NCBI GenBank assembly: GCA_945910005.1
Contig: CAMDTW010000415.1
Location: 32,001 to 96,000 of the forward strand
Origin: Isoperla grammatica
Taxonomy: Eukaryota > Arthropoda > Insecta > Plecoptera > Perlodidae
DNA: 64,000 nt
Direction of reading: 5' to 3'
The number at the start of each line of letters is the position of its first letter. Position 1 is the stretch's first letter. Shown here one piece after another: positions 47,701-60,500 of the stretch. The notes under the pieces are model-generated. The model did not search any database and was not told the origin of the DNA. It saw only the letters and a program-made list of their open reading frames with translations. The translations under genes and the position numbers were made by a program.

Positions 47701-47989
47701 CGCCCCCAGCACGCGCCATGCCAGCCGACCAATGACTGAGCACATACCTTTGAAGACCGCGCCCTACTACCCATTCGCAAAATATTAACCCGTCTGGAAA
47801 TTTGACATCACCAATTTTCCAAATATTGTCCCCCTAAAACTACCCGTAAAACCTGCCGCAGACCCTCGATATTCCGGGACGGGACGTGGTCGTTAGTGCA
47901 ATTTAACCAGGATTCCGAAAACAAATACTAGAAAGTTGTACCTCGACTCTTATGTCACGATTAGTAGCATCGAAAGAGAAAAAGTGTGA

Positions 47990-50900
47990 AATAATAACAC
48001 TGTCACGCAGTGACGAAGCTATAGTACCCAATACAAGACCAGGTAACAGCGCAAGCACTATAATAACACTGTCTAGCAGTGACGAGGCTATAGTATACGC
48101 AATACAAGACCAGGTAACAGCGCGGCCACTATAATAACACTGTGTGGCAGTGACGAGGCTATAGTATACTCAATACAAGACCAGGTAACAGCGCGGCCAC
48201 TATAATAACACTGTCTGGCAGTGACGAGGCTATAGTATACCCAATACAAGACCAGGTAACAGCGCGGCCACTAACATAACACTGTCTAGCAGTGACGAGG
48301 CTATAGTATACTCAATACAAGACCAGGTAACAGCGCGGCCACTATAATAACACAGTCTGGCAGTGACGAGGCTATAGTATACTCAATACAAGACCAGGTA
48401 ACAGCGCGGCCACTATAATAACACAGTCTGGCAGTGACGAGGCTATAGTATAATCAATACAAGACCAGGTAACAGCGCGGACACTATAATAACACTGTCT
48501 AGCAGTGACGAGGCTATAGTATACTCAATACAAGACCAGGTAACAGCGCGGCCACTATAATAACACAGTCTGGCAGTGACGAGGCTATAGTATACTCAAT
48601 ACAAGACCAGGTAACAGCGCGGCCACTATAATAACACTGTCTAGCAGTGACGAGGCTATAGTATACTCAATACAAGACCCGGTGACAGCGCGGCCACTAT
48701 AATAACACTGTCTAGCAGTGACGAGGCAATAGTATACTCAATACAAGACCCGGTAACAGCGCGGCCACTATAATAACACTGTCTAGCAGTGACGAGGCTA
48801 TAGTATACGCGATACAAGACCAGGTAACAGCGCGGCCACTATAATAACACAGTCTGGCAGTGACGAGGCTATAGTATACCCAATACAAGACCCGGTAACA
48901 GCGCGGCCACTATAATAACACTGTCTGGCAGTGACGAGGCTATAGTATACTCAATACAAGACCAGGTAACAGCGCGGCCACTATAATAACACTGTCTAGC
49001 AGTGACGAGGCTATAGTATACACAATACAAGACCAGGTGACAGCGCGGCCACTATAATAACACTGTCTGGCAGTGACGAGGCTATAGTATACTCAATACA
49101 AGACCCGGTGACAGCGCGGCCACTATAATAACACTGTCTGGCAGTGACGAGGCTATAGTATACTCAATACAAGACCCGGTGACAGCGCGGCCACTATAAT
49201 AACACTGTCTGGCAGTGACGAGGCTATAGTATACCCAATACAAGACCCGGTGACAGCGCGGCCACTATAATAACACTGTCTGGCAGTGACGAGGCTATAG
49301 TATACCCAATACAAGACCAGGTAACAGCGCGGCCACTATAATAACACTGTGTGGCAGTGACGAGGCTATAGTATACCCAATACAAGACCAGGTAACAGCG
49401 CGGGCGCGGCCACTATAATAACACTGTCTGGCAGTGACGAGGCTATAGTATACCCAATACAAGACCAGGTAACAGCGCGGCCACTATAATAACACTGTCT
49501 GGCAGTGACGAGGCTATAGTATACCCAATACAAGACCAGGTAACAGCGCGGCCACTATAATAACACTGTGTGGCAGTGACGAGGCTATAGTATACCCAAT
49601 ACAAGACCAGGTAACAGCGCGGGCGCGGCCACTATAATAACACTGTCTGGCAGTGACGAGGCTATAGTATACCCAATACAAGACCAGGTAACAGCGCGGC
49701 CACTATAATAACACTGTCTGGCAGTGACGAGGCTATAGTATACCCAATACAAGACCAGGTAACAGCGCGGCCACTAACATAACACTGTCTAGCAGTGACG
49801 AGGCTATAGTATACTCAATACAAGACCAGGTAACAGCGCGGCCACTATAATAACACAGTCTGGCAGTGACGAGGCTATAGTATACTCAATACAAGACCAG
49901 GGAACAGCGCGGCCACTATAATAACACAGTCTGGCAGTGACGAGGCTATAGTATAATCAATACAAGACCAGGTAACAGCGCGGCCACTATAATAACACTG
50001 TCTAGCAGTGACGAGGCTATAGTATACTCAATACAAGACCAGGTAACAGCGCGGCCACTATAATAACACAGTCTGGCAGTGACGAGGCTATAGTATACCC
50101 AATACAAGACCAGGTAACAGCGCGGCCACTATAATAACACAGTCTGGCAGTGACGAGGCTATAGTATACCCAATACAAGACCCGGTAACAGCGCGGCCAC
50201 TATAGAAACACTGTCACGCAGTGTCGAGGCTATAGTATACCCAATACAAGACCAGGTAACAGCGCGGCCACTATAGAAACACTGTCACGCAGTGTCGAGG
50301 CTGTAGTATACTCAATACAAGACCAGGTAACAGCGTGGCCACTATAATAACACTGTCTAGCAGTGACGAGGCTATAGTATACTCAATACAAGACCCGGTA
50401 ACAGCGCGGCCACTATAATAACACAGTCTGGCAGTGACGAGGCTATAGTATACTCAATACAAGACCAGGTAACAGCGCGGCCACTATAATAACACAGTCT
50501 GGCAGTGACGAGGCTATAGTATACTCAATACAAGACCCGGTAACAGCGCGGCCACTATAATAACACTGTCTGGCAGTGACGAGGCTATAGTATACTCAAT
50601 ACAAGACCAGGTAACAGCGCGGCTACTATAATAACACTGTCTAGCAGTTACGAGGCTATAGTATACACAATACAAGACCAGGTAACAGCGCGGCCACTAT
50701 AGAAACACTGTCACGCAGTGTCGAGGCTATAGTATACTCAATACAAGACCCGGTAACAGCGCGGCCACTATAATAACACAGTCTGGCAGTGACGAGGCTA
50801 TAGTATACTCAATACAAGACCCGGTAACAGCGCGGCCACTATAATAACACTGTCTGGCAGTGACGAGGCTATAGTATACTCAATACAAGACCAGGTAACA

Positions 50901-51155
50901 GCGCGGCCACTATAATAACACAGTCTGGCAGTGACGAGGCTGTAGTATACACAATACAAGACCAGGTAACAGCGCGGCCACTATAATAACACTGTCTGGC
51001 AGTGACGAGGCTATAGTATACTCAATACAAGACCAGGTAACAGCGCGGCCACTATAATAACACAGTCTGGCAGTGACGAGGCTGTAGTATACACAATACA
51101 AGACCAGGTAACAGCGCGGCCACTATAATAACACTGTCTGGCAGTGACGAGGCTA
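47990..51155 (+). repeat. Left arm: 71-bp satellite, about 45 copies
   Basis: Unit with ACTATAATAACACTGTCTGG, CAGTGACGAGGCTATAGTAT, CAATACAAGACC and GGTAACAGCGCGGCC. Contains a CACTG-N5-CAGTG hairpin in most units. Rare variants: a 6-bp GGGCGC insertion (about 49398 and 49618), CTAACATAAC (about 48270 and 49773) and TATAGAAACACTGTCACGCA (about 50202, 50270 and 50698). All three kinds also occur in the inverted right arm. Confidence 0.96.
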
Positions 51156-52360
51156 CGAGGAGAATACAATAATTTTGCTTTACTGTGCGTGAAAAGTGTG
51201 TGAGGGGTTGGGGGGGGGGGGGGGGGGGATTATGTTTTTTCCCATCATGTCGTGTGTCAGTGTGAAATAAACCTTGATCTGAATCTAAAACGTTTTGTCG
51301 CATTGTTATGAATATAAAGCCTCGTTGGTATTGTCGTGTATTTGCGCGTCCAATGCAGAACGTTCATATTTCAAATCTCGGTTCAATCTGGTACCTGTAG
51401 TCTGTACCTCTGCTACGTCCACTAATTGCCAGGCGCGTAACAAAAGGTGAGGGGGCAATTAAACCCCCCACACACCTCTCTGACCCCCTCCCCCTGGTAA
51501 AACCTCTTGGTCTATTACTAACATAATTTGACTTTTCTTTTGAGCTATCCTCGTTTACAAAAAACGTTTGAAGATTTTTTTTATTTTCAATTTAAATTTA
51601 TGTCAATCATGCAAGCATTTGTCGAGCTGTGGTGACTTTTGAACCTGGTAGAAACGTTAAATGGATTCCTGCGGGAAAAGTTGCAAAAGCTGCAATCTTA
51701 TTTACTGCAGCAAATAGCATGCTAAATGATTCTACAACCTATAACAAAATTGTTATAAATATTGTGTAATTCGTTACAGCCCCCTCTCCCCCCCCCCCCC
51801 CCCCCTATTTAAAATAAAGGTGTTCGCGCCTTCTATTTGCTTCTATGTAACAACGAGTTACATACACCAGAGGAAATAATCAGCTAATTACAAACAAATA
51901 TCACTTAAGTTTCACCATTCCTAAAAGAACTCAATGAAACGATAGCTTATTAATCTATGCATAAACGAGTACGTGGTTTACTACCAACACAACGGTATAG
52001 GAAATATTCTTTTAAACCACAGAATAAAACAGACATCTTTGTAATCCCGCCACGGTAAGAAGTCAGATCGGGCCCTGTGATTGGCTGACACGCTCTGCCT
52101 CGGCGCACGAACCAATGAGCGCGCGGCGCGAAATCCTTGTATATGATTATAACCAGATATTTTTCAAATCGTTATTGCAAAGAGAGCTTTTAAAGAATAT
52201 TAAATGCACGTAACAAATTTAGATTGTAGCGTATTAGCTTTGTAAAAGCCAACTTTTCACCAATTACCAAGTATCAACCGTCTTTCTAAATATGTATTCT
52301 GTTTGATGGCTACATTACATTATTATATATAAGACACACTACATTGAACAACTTTATTAT
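51156..52360. other. Core, left part: G/C homopolymers and promoter-like patch, no gene
   Basis: A run of about 19 G at 51210-51228 and of about 18 C near 51787-51805. Otherwise AT-rich. A compact GC-rich patch with CCAAT-type boxes at 52077-52152 is listed separately. No coding frame. Confidence 0.6.
52077..52152 (+). promoter_or_regulatory. Promoter-like patch upstream of the 43-bp array
   Basis: TGATTGGCTG (inverted CCAAT box), ACCAATGAGC (CCAAT box), GGCGCGAAA (E2F-like) and TATATGATTATAA within 76 bp, pointing at the 43-bp array that begins about 360 bp downstream. Pattern only; the elements are short and could be chance. Confidence 0.3.
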
Positions 52361-52510
52361 ATGGCATTGGTAGAGTTCAGTGCATATGTTTTGTTTATTG
52401 TCTTTACTTACATGTACATTGTACAAGACTCCGTGGATGTATTTTACTTGTACATTCGTGCATATATTTTGCTAGTTTATTATATGGACACTACTATTAC
52501 ACACTATTAT

Positions 52511-53875
52511 ATGGCACTACAGGACGGGCCGTTGGACAGAAACATTCTGTGTAGTGGCACTACAGGACGGGCCGTTAGACAGAAACATTCTGTGTAGTGG
52601 CACTACAGGACGGGCCGTTAGACAGAAACATTCTGTGAAACGGCACTACAGGACGGGCCGTTAGACAGAAACATTCTGTGTAGTGGCACTACAGGACGGG
52701 CCGTTAGACAGAAACATTCTGTGTAGTGGCACTACAGGACGGGCCGTTAGACAGAAACATTCTGTGTAGTGGCACTACAGGACGGGCCGTTAGACAGAAA
52801 CATTCTGTGTAGTGGCACTACAGGACGGGCCGTTAGACAGAAACATTCTGTGAAACGGCACTACAGGACGGGCCGTTAGACAGAAACATTCTGTGTAGTG
52901 GCACTACAGGACGGGCCGTTAGACAGAAACATTCTGTGTAGTGGCACTACAGGACGGGCCGTTAGACAGAAACATTCTGTGTAGTGGCACTACAGGACGG
53001 GCCGTTAGACAGAAACATTCTGTGTAGTGGCACTACAGGACGGGCCGTTAGACAGAAACATTCTGTGAAACGGCACTACAGGACGGGCCGTTAGACAGAA
53101 ACATTCTGTGTAGTGGCACTACAGGACGGGCCGTTAGACAGAAACATTCTGTGTAGTGGCACTACAGGACGGGCCGTTAGACAGAAACATTCTGTGAAAC
53201 GGCACTACAGGACGGGCCGTTAGACAGAAACATTCTGTGTAGTGGCACTACAGGACGGGCCGTTAGACAGAAACATTCTGTGTAGTGGCACTACAGGACG
53301 GGCCGTTAGACAGAAACATTCTGTGTAGTGGCACTACAGGACGGGCCGTTAGACAGAAACATTCTGTGTAGTGGCACTACAGGACGGGCCGTTAGACAGA
53401 AACATTCTGTGAAACGGCACTACAGGACGGGCCGTTAGACAGAAACATTCTGTGTAGTGGCACTACAGGACGGGCCGTTAGACAGAAACATTCTGTGTAG
53501 TGGCACTACAGGACGGGCCGTTAGACAGAAACATTCTGTGAAACGGCACTACAGGACGGGCCGTTAGACAGAAACATTCTGTGTAGTGGCACTACAGGAC
53601 GGGCCGTTAGACAGAAACATTCTGTGTAGTGGCACTACAGGACGGGCCGTTAGACAGAAACATTCTGTGTAGTGGCACTACAGGACGGGCCGTTAGACAG
53701 AAACATTCTGTGAAACGGCACTACAGGACGGGCCGTTAGACAGAAACATTCTGTGTAGTGGCACTACAGGACGGGCCGTTAGACAGAAACATTCTGTGTA
53801 GTGGCACTACAGGATGGGCCGTTAGACAGAAACATTCTGTGTAGTGGCACTACAGGATGGGCCGTTAGACAGAAT
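52511..53875 (+). repeat. 43-bp satellite in the core, about 31 copies, higher-order pattern
   Basis: Unit GGCACTACAGGACGGGCCGT / TAGACAGAAACATTC plus linker TGTGTAGT (type A) or TGTGAAAC (type B). Units are otherwise nearly identical; exceptions are GTTGGAC in the first and GGATGGGCC in the last two. Order of linkers is mostly AAB and AAAAB blocks. Unrelated in sequence to the 43-bp array at 1-3418. Confidence 0.96.
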
Positions 53876-54240
53876 GATTTTTTTAGAAAAGTCTGTAGTA
53901 GATTTGTGTGGAAAATTATTTCTGTGTATAGGCACTTCTGTGCAAAGGCACTTCTTGACAGGCAGATGGTAGTTCGCAAATTATGTCTAGCGACCCGTCC
54001 AGGTAGTGCCGTAGCACCGAATTTAACCCAGAAAACGAATTCTGTCTAGTGGCCCCTTCAGACCGATTCGAAATTCTGTCAAACGGAGATTCTGTGGAAT
54101 GGCGCTTCTGTGTAAAGGCCCATATGGTTTTGGACTCTAATAAAAATTACAATTCTGTACAAACACCCGTCCTGAAACACTTTGAAATAGTATTCTGTGT
54201 AAAGGCGTTTCTGTGTAAAGGCACTTCTCATTCACGGTGT
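53876..54240 (+). repeat. Degenerate TTCTGTGTAAAGGC motif region
   Basis: Irregularly spaced relatives of the A-linker: TTTCTGTGTATAGGC, TTCTGTGCAAAGGC, ATTCTGTCTAGTGGCC, ATTCTGTCAAACGG, ATTCTGTGGAATGGC, TTCTGTGTAAAGGC (several) and ATTCTGTACAAAC. Looks like the diverged stock from which the clean 43-bp array expanded. Confidence 0.7.
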
Positions 54241-54951
54241 CGAGTGACTCAGAATCACTGTCTTCTTTCGATTTGATAAACCATATTTTGTTAATAGGCC
54301 TACCTTAATAATCTGGTAAGGTAAAATGAGAGCGTAGAAATGAAACATCATTACTAATGACCAATTATTTATTTGCAAGTAATGTTTTAAACCATTTATC
54401 AGAGTAATGATATAAACATATACAACATAACCTGCAAATAAATGTTATGCACATATAAACATATTCTACACGTATAATATTCTTTGTAATATTAAATACT
54501 ATAATAATATATTACTATAGGCCTATGTATTAAACGTAATTTTCATTTAAGATAAATATTATGGCAACCATCATAGACCTACCAGACATTACGCAATCAA
54601 TGATCTTGTGATAATTTATAGCTTTCTTACTTTACTTGGAAAATTCGCCAACAAATCTACTAAACCTTGGTACAAAACTAATTGCAACGGAACATTTAAT
54701 GGTATCATTTTCTTTGGAACAATAAGCTCTATCGCATATCCAAAATTCGCCTAATCCGTATGGTGTAAGTTTGTGAAAATCAGCTTTTAAGGGGGACACA
54801 TACGGTATAATAAAATGTAAAGTTTAACATGAACCGACCCCGACCGACTTAAAAAAAAAAATGTATAAAAAAATTATATTGTATTGTTTATATTGTTGTA
54901 AAGCTGTTCATGTTTTCATGTAAAGCTGTTCATGTGTTCATGTAAAGCTAA
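54241..54951. other. Core: AT-rich DNA, nothing recognised
   Basis: No gene or TIR pair. A short tandem GTAAAGCTGTTCATG repeat lies at about 54898-54945. Confidence 0.5.
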
Positions 54952-55320
54952 ACTAGGAAAATGCTCCGCGTTGACAGATGAGCGATTTTGTTTTCAATAA
55001 ATCAAACAAATCTTTTGCATATCATATAATTCACTTATCACTAATTAATTTTTTTTAGGTTGGTATCTTGACGGATTTGGCTGATTATGTTAACAGCATC
55101 GAGTTTAGTGGTCACAAGTGTTGACCGAAATTTTCAGCCAAATACGTTAAACCGTTTGGCCTGTGCGCGACGAACAATTGTTTTCAGTAATTAATTTTTT
55201 TTATGTTGGCATCTTGACGAATTTCGTTGGTTATTTTAACAGCATCGAGTTTTGTAGTCACGAGTGTTGACCGAAAATTTCAGCCACATACGTCAATACG
55301 TCATAATTAATATCAACGAG
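54952..55320 (+). repeat. Fragmented copy of the 1.41-kb unit
   Basis: Begins AACTAGGAAAATGCTCCGCG like the units at 36897-41265, then jumps to their right-end part (GTTAACAGCATCGAGTTTAG) twice, near 55090 and 55240. Internally deleted and partly duplicated. Confidence 0.8.
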
Positions 55321-55804
55321 CAACAACATCTACAACAATGATCGTTCTATGCTAAGTGCTTAAACCCCTATTTTACAATGTAGTCCAGTGAGTCAGTTAA
55401 TTGCCCACTGTCATACACTAGTTAGGCAGTCAAACAATACGCTCCGTCAGGATAGCATATCTATCAGTAGTTTCAAACCGGTTTGAACCAAGCCTGTTCG
55501 AATTAAAACCAGCTTGAACACTTGAACCACAGATTAGTTTTCAAGGCGATTTGGTACTTTCAATTCAAATGCTCTACTCTACTGGATTGAAATCAAACAG
55601 ACTTGGCCAAAAATTGATACGTTAACTAAAGTGTGAAACGTTTCAAATAATGGTGAAAACCTAAGTAACTACACATTTTGACTTAGACCCAAAGAAATCT
55701 ATAAGACGCAGGCATGCTATGTACGTCTGCGTACGTCACATAGGTTACTAATGTAAGTGACTTTTGCAGAAACATTTAAAACAATTAAATACAAATGCTA
55801 TCCT
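55321..55804. other. Core DNA, nothing recognised
   Basis: About 480 bp without a supportable feature other than the left TSD of the hAT element (55797-55804). Confidence 0.5.
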
Positions 55805-56458
55805 CAGTGGCGTAACGCAAATTGCCCGGGCCCCAACGCAAAAATCGTTTCGGGCCCCCCATAAAGGCAAGTGGCTTATCAATAAATTCACAGTGGGGGA
55901 GAAGGGGGGGGGGTTGAATATCCTAAGCATGTAGGGGGTCTGGGGCAAAAGTCCCAGCCGGCGGAGGTCAATTCACCGAAGGCGATTTTTTTCATATGAC
56001 GTTTTACACGCCTGTAAACACGTTTCAGAATCGGACAATGATCCAAGATATAATATGATAGTTTTCCCCGTCCGGGCCCGTGGTAGTATTTGGCCTAGGT
56101 TATTACCTAGGCCTTCTTATTACAACCAACCTTCAATCAACCACCTGCAACCTTCTTATTAGAAGGTTCAATATACTCAGGATCCAATATAGTTTCTTAT
56201 AGGCAGTGCCGATCGTAAGACAAGAGAAAAGAGGAACATCCTGACCCACCCGTAAGCCGTTTTAAATATATTCCTCCAACTTGTCCCATTCCTCCAACTT
56301 CCTCCCCCGTATGGCCCCGGAAGAGAATAGGTCCAAGTTGACAACATTTGAACTTCGATGATGAAAAAACAAGATCCGTACGTCTGGCAACCCGGGCCCC
56401 CCTACACAGCGGGCCTCCCCGCTTCGCGGGGGCGGCGGGGGTCTCCTTTACGCCACTG
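55805..56458. mobile_element. 654-bp non-autonomous hAT element
   Basis: Starts CAGTGGCGTAACGCAAATTG and ends TTTACGCCACTG, the hAT CAGTGGCGTAA terminus. Perfect 8-bp TSD GCTATCCT at 55797-55804 and 56459-56466. The inner CCCAGCCGGCGGAGG-like segment is shared with the 19510-20466 element. No transposase. Confidence 0.92.
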
Positions 56459-56466
56459 GCTATCCT

Positions 56467-57050
56467 CGTTTTTTGGACAATGACAAAAAAAGAACAGAAA
56501 AAATGCGCTCTTCACTGTTTCAGAAAAAGCTTATTGTTAGGGGCACCGTAAAAGGTTCACTCCCGAAACCAACTGTATCGGAAAGTAACTCTATAAGACT
56601 ATAGTTAGTAAAATGAGTTTTTTTTTTTTTTCGAAATTGGATCTGGAAATTACTTTTAATTCACTTTGGAAAAAGTGTTTTTTGAAATGCACTTAGTCGC
56701 CGAGAGATACCTCTTGCTGTATAGCCGTCCACCGTTTTGGGGGGCAACTTCTCTAAAATATTTCTTCGTGTCCCTGTACGGGCAACCTCCCTCGGTGCAT
56801 TTTTTTCGTAGCACTCATGGACACATCAGACGTACCAAACCGACGGAAATATTTATATTGTTAAGTATAGTTTTATATTGTTTAGTAGTTTTATATTGTT
56901 AAGTAGTTTGTTATATTGTTCAGTAGTTTGTTATATTGTTAAGTGGTTTGTTATATTGTTAAGTAGTTTTTTAAATATTTTTAAGAAGTTTGTTTTGTTT
57001 TGGTTGTTATTGTTGTAATAGCTACTTTCTATAGCATAGCAGGTAGAGAA
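56467..57050. repeat. TTATATTGTT-AAGTAGTTTG microrepeat and flanks
   Basis: From about 56860 to 56975, five to six repeats of a 19-22 bp unit TTATATTGTTAAGTAGTTTG. The 56467-56860 part shows no gene. Confidence 0.75.
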
Positions 57051-57495
57051 TAGCAGGTAGAGTAATAGTATTTCACGAATACAATTCAATATAAGTACTC
57101 CCTTCAGCATTGATGGTCTCATGTAGAAAGTATCTATTCCTACATTATCGCGATAAACCCTGTTGCAATGACAGGAGATGTTATTTACCTAGTTAGCAGA
57201 TAGAGTAATAGTATTTCGGTACCCTCTTTCAATATCATTACTCCCTTCAGCATAAAGTGTTTTGTGTAGAAAGTATCTATTCCTACATTATCGCGATAAA
57301 CCCTGTTGCAATGACAGGAGATGTTATTTACCTTGTTAGCAGATAGAGTAATAGTATTTCGGTACCCTCTTTCAATATCATTACTCCCTTCAGGATATAG
57401 TGTTTTGTGTAGAAAGTATCTATTCCTACATTATCGCGATATACCTTGTTGCAATGACCGGGGATGTAATTTATCTTGTAAGCAGGTAGAGTAAT
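57051..57495. repeat. 143-bp tandem repeat, about 3 copies
   Basis: TAGAAAGTATCTATTCCTAC recurs at 57124, 57267 and 57410 (period 143), with GAGTAATAGTATTTCGGTAC and TTGCAATGACAGGAGATGTT in each unit. Confidence 0.9.
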
Positions 57496-57519
57496 AGAAC
57501 TTCAGTATGTGATCAGTAT

Positions 57520-60500
57520 ACCTGCTCTTGTACTGAGTATACTATAGCCTCGTCACTGCCACACAGTGTTATTATAGTGGCCGCGCTGTTACCGGGTCTT
57601 GTATTGAGTATACTATAGCCTCGTCACTGCCAGACTGTGTTATTATAGTGGCCGCGCTGTTACCTGGTCTTGTATTGGGTATACTATAGCCTCGTCAGTG
57701 CCACACAGAGTTATTATAGTGGCCGCGCTGTTACCTGGTCTTGTATTGAGTATACTATAGCCTCGTCACTGCTAGACTGTGTTATTATAGTGGCCGCGCT
57801 GTTACCTGGTCTTGTATTGTGTATACTATAGCCTCGTCACTGACAGACTGTGTTATTATAGTGGCCGCGCTGTTACCTGGTCTTGTATTGAGTATACTAT
57901 AGCCTCGTCACTGCCAGACAGTGTTATTATAGTGGCCGCGCTGTAACCTGGTCTTGTATTGAGTTTACTATAGCCTCGTCACTGCCACACAGTGTTATTA
58001 TAGTGGCCGCGCTGTAACCTGGTCTTGTATTGAGTTTACTATAGCCTCGTCACTGCCAGACAGAGTTATTATAGTGGCCGCGCTGTTACCTGGTCTTGTA
58101 TTGAGTATACTATAGCCTCGTCACTGCCAGACTGTGTTATTATAGTGGCCGCGCTGTTACCTGGTCTTGTATTGAGTATACTATAGCCTCGTCACTGCTA
58201 GACAGTGTTATTATAGTGGCCGCGCTGTTACCTGGTCTTGTATTGCGTATACTACAGCCTCGTCACTGCCAGACAGTGTTATGTTAGTGGCCGCGCTGTT
58301 ACCTGGTCTTGTATTGGGTATACTATAGCCTCGTCACTGCTAGACAGTGTTATTATAGTGGCCGCGCCCGCGCTGTTACCTGGTCTTGTATTGAGTATAC
58401 TATAGCCTCGTCACTGCCAGACAGTGTTATTATAGTGGCCGCGCTGTTACCTGGTTTTGTATTGTGAATACTATAACCTCGTCACTGCCACACTGTGTTA
58501 TTATAGTGGCCGCGCTGTAACCTGGTCTTGTATTGAGTATACTATAGCCTCGTCACTGCCAGACAGTGTTATTATAGTGTCGGCGCTGTAACCGGGTCTT
58601 GTATTGAGTATACTATAGCCTCGTCACTGCCAGACTGTGTTATTATAGTGGCCGCGCTGTTACCTGGTCTTGTATTGAGTATACTATAGCCTCGTCACTG
58701 CCAGACTGTGTTATTATAGTGGCCGCGCTGTTACCTGGTCTTGTATTGTGTATACTACAGCCTCGTCACTGCTAGACAGTGTTATTATAGTGGCCGCGCT
58801 GTTACCTGGTCTTGTATTGAGTATACTATAGCCTCGTCACTGCCAGACTGTGTTATTATAGTGGCCGCGCTGTTACCGGGTCTTGTATTGTGTATACTAT
58901 AGCCTCGTCACTGCCAGACTGTGTTATTATAGTGGCCGCGCTGTTACCTGGTCTTGTATTGAGTATACTATAGCCTCGTCACTGCCAGACTGTGTTATTA
59001 TAGTGGCCGCGCTGTTACCTGGTCTTGTATTGTGTATACTATAGCCTCGTCACTGCTAGACAGTGTTATTATAGTGGCCGCGCTGTTACCGGGTCTTGTA
59101 TTGAGTATACTATTGCCTCGTCACTGCCAGACTGTGTTATTATAGTGGCCGCGCTGTTACCTGGTCTTGTATTGGGTATACTATAGCCTCGTCACTGCCA
59201 CACTGTGTTATTATAGTGGCCGCGCTGTAACCTGGTCTTGTATTGAGTATACTATAGCCTCGTCACTGCCAGACAGTGTTATTATAGTGTCGGCGCTGTA
59301 ACCGGGTCTTGTATTGAGTATACTATAGCCTCGTCACTGCCAGACTGTGTTATTATAGTGGCCGCGCTGTTACCTGGTCTTGTATTGAGTATACTATAGC
59401 CTCGTCACTGCCAGACTGTGTTATTATAGTGGCCGCGCTGTTACCTGGTCTTGTATTGAGTATACTATAGCCTCGTCACTGCCAGACTGTGTTATTATAG
59501 TGGCCGCGCTGTTACCTGGTCTTGTATTGTGTATACTATAGCCTCGTCACTGCTAGACAGTGTTATTATAGTGGCCGCGCTGTTACCGGGTCTTGTATTG
59601 AGTATACTATTGCCTCGTCACTGCCAGACTGTGTTATTATAGTGGCCGCGCTGTTACCTGGTCTTGTATTGGGTATACTATAGCCTCGTCACTGCCACAC
59701 AGTGTTATTATAGTGGCCGCGCTGTTACCTGGTCTTGTATTGTGTATACTATAGCCTCGTCACTGCCAGACAGTGTTATTATAGTGGCCGCGCTGTTACC
59801 TGGTCTCGTATTGTGTATACTACAGCCTCGTCACTGCCAGACTGTGTTATTATAGTGGCCGCGCTGTTACCTGGTCTTGTATTGTGTATACTATAGCCTC
59901 GTCACTGCCAGACTGTGTTATTATAGTGGCCGCGCTGTTACCTGGTCTTGTATTGAGTATACTATAGCCTCGTCACTGCTAGACAGTGTTATTATAGTGG
60001 CCGCGCTGTTACCTGGTCTTGTATTGCGTAAACTACAGCCTCGTCACTGCCAGACAGTGTTTCTATAGTGGCCGCGCTGTTACCTGGTCTTGTATTGCGT
60101 AAACTACAGCCTCGTCACTGCCAGACAGTGTTTCTATAGTGGCCGCGCTGTTACCTGGTCTTGTATTGGGTATACTATAGCCTCGTCACTGCCAGACAGT
60201 GTTTCTATAGTGGCCGCGCTGTTACCTGGTCTTGTATTGAGTATACTATAGCCTCGTCACTGCCAGACTGTGTTATTATAGTGGCCGCGCTGTTACCTGG
60301 TCTTGTATTGTGTATACTATAGCCTCGTCACTGCCAGACTGACCTGGTCTTGTATTGAGTATACTATAGCCTCGTCACTGCCAGACTGTGTTTCTATAGT
60401 GGCCGCGCTGTTACCTGGTCTTGTATTGAGTATACTATAGCCTCGTCACTGCCAGACTGTGTTATTATAGTGGCCGCGCTGTTACCTGGTCTTGTATTAA

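Noticed and set aside
51210..51228. G-run as a functional G-quadruplex element
   Set aside because: A homopolymer of about 19 G can form one, but such runs arise by slippage and vary in assembly. No other evidence of function.
50910..60068. Open frames in the 71-bp arms (VTARLCYYSGRAVTWSC type)
   Set aside because: Same peptide in both arms because the satellite is the same. 71 is not a multiple of 3, so frames decay after a few units.
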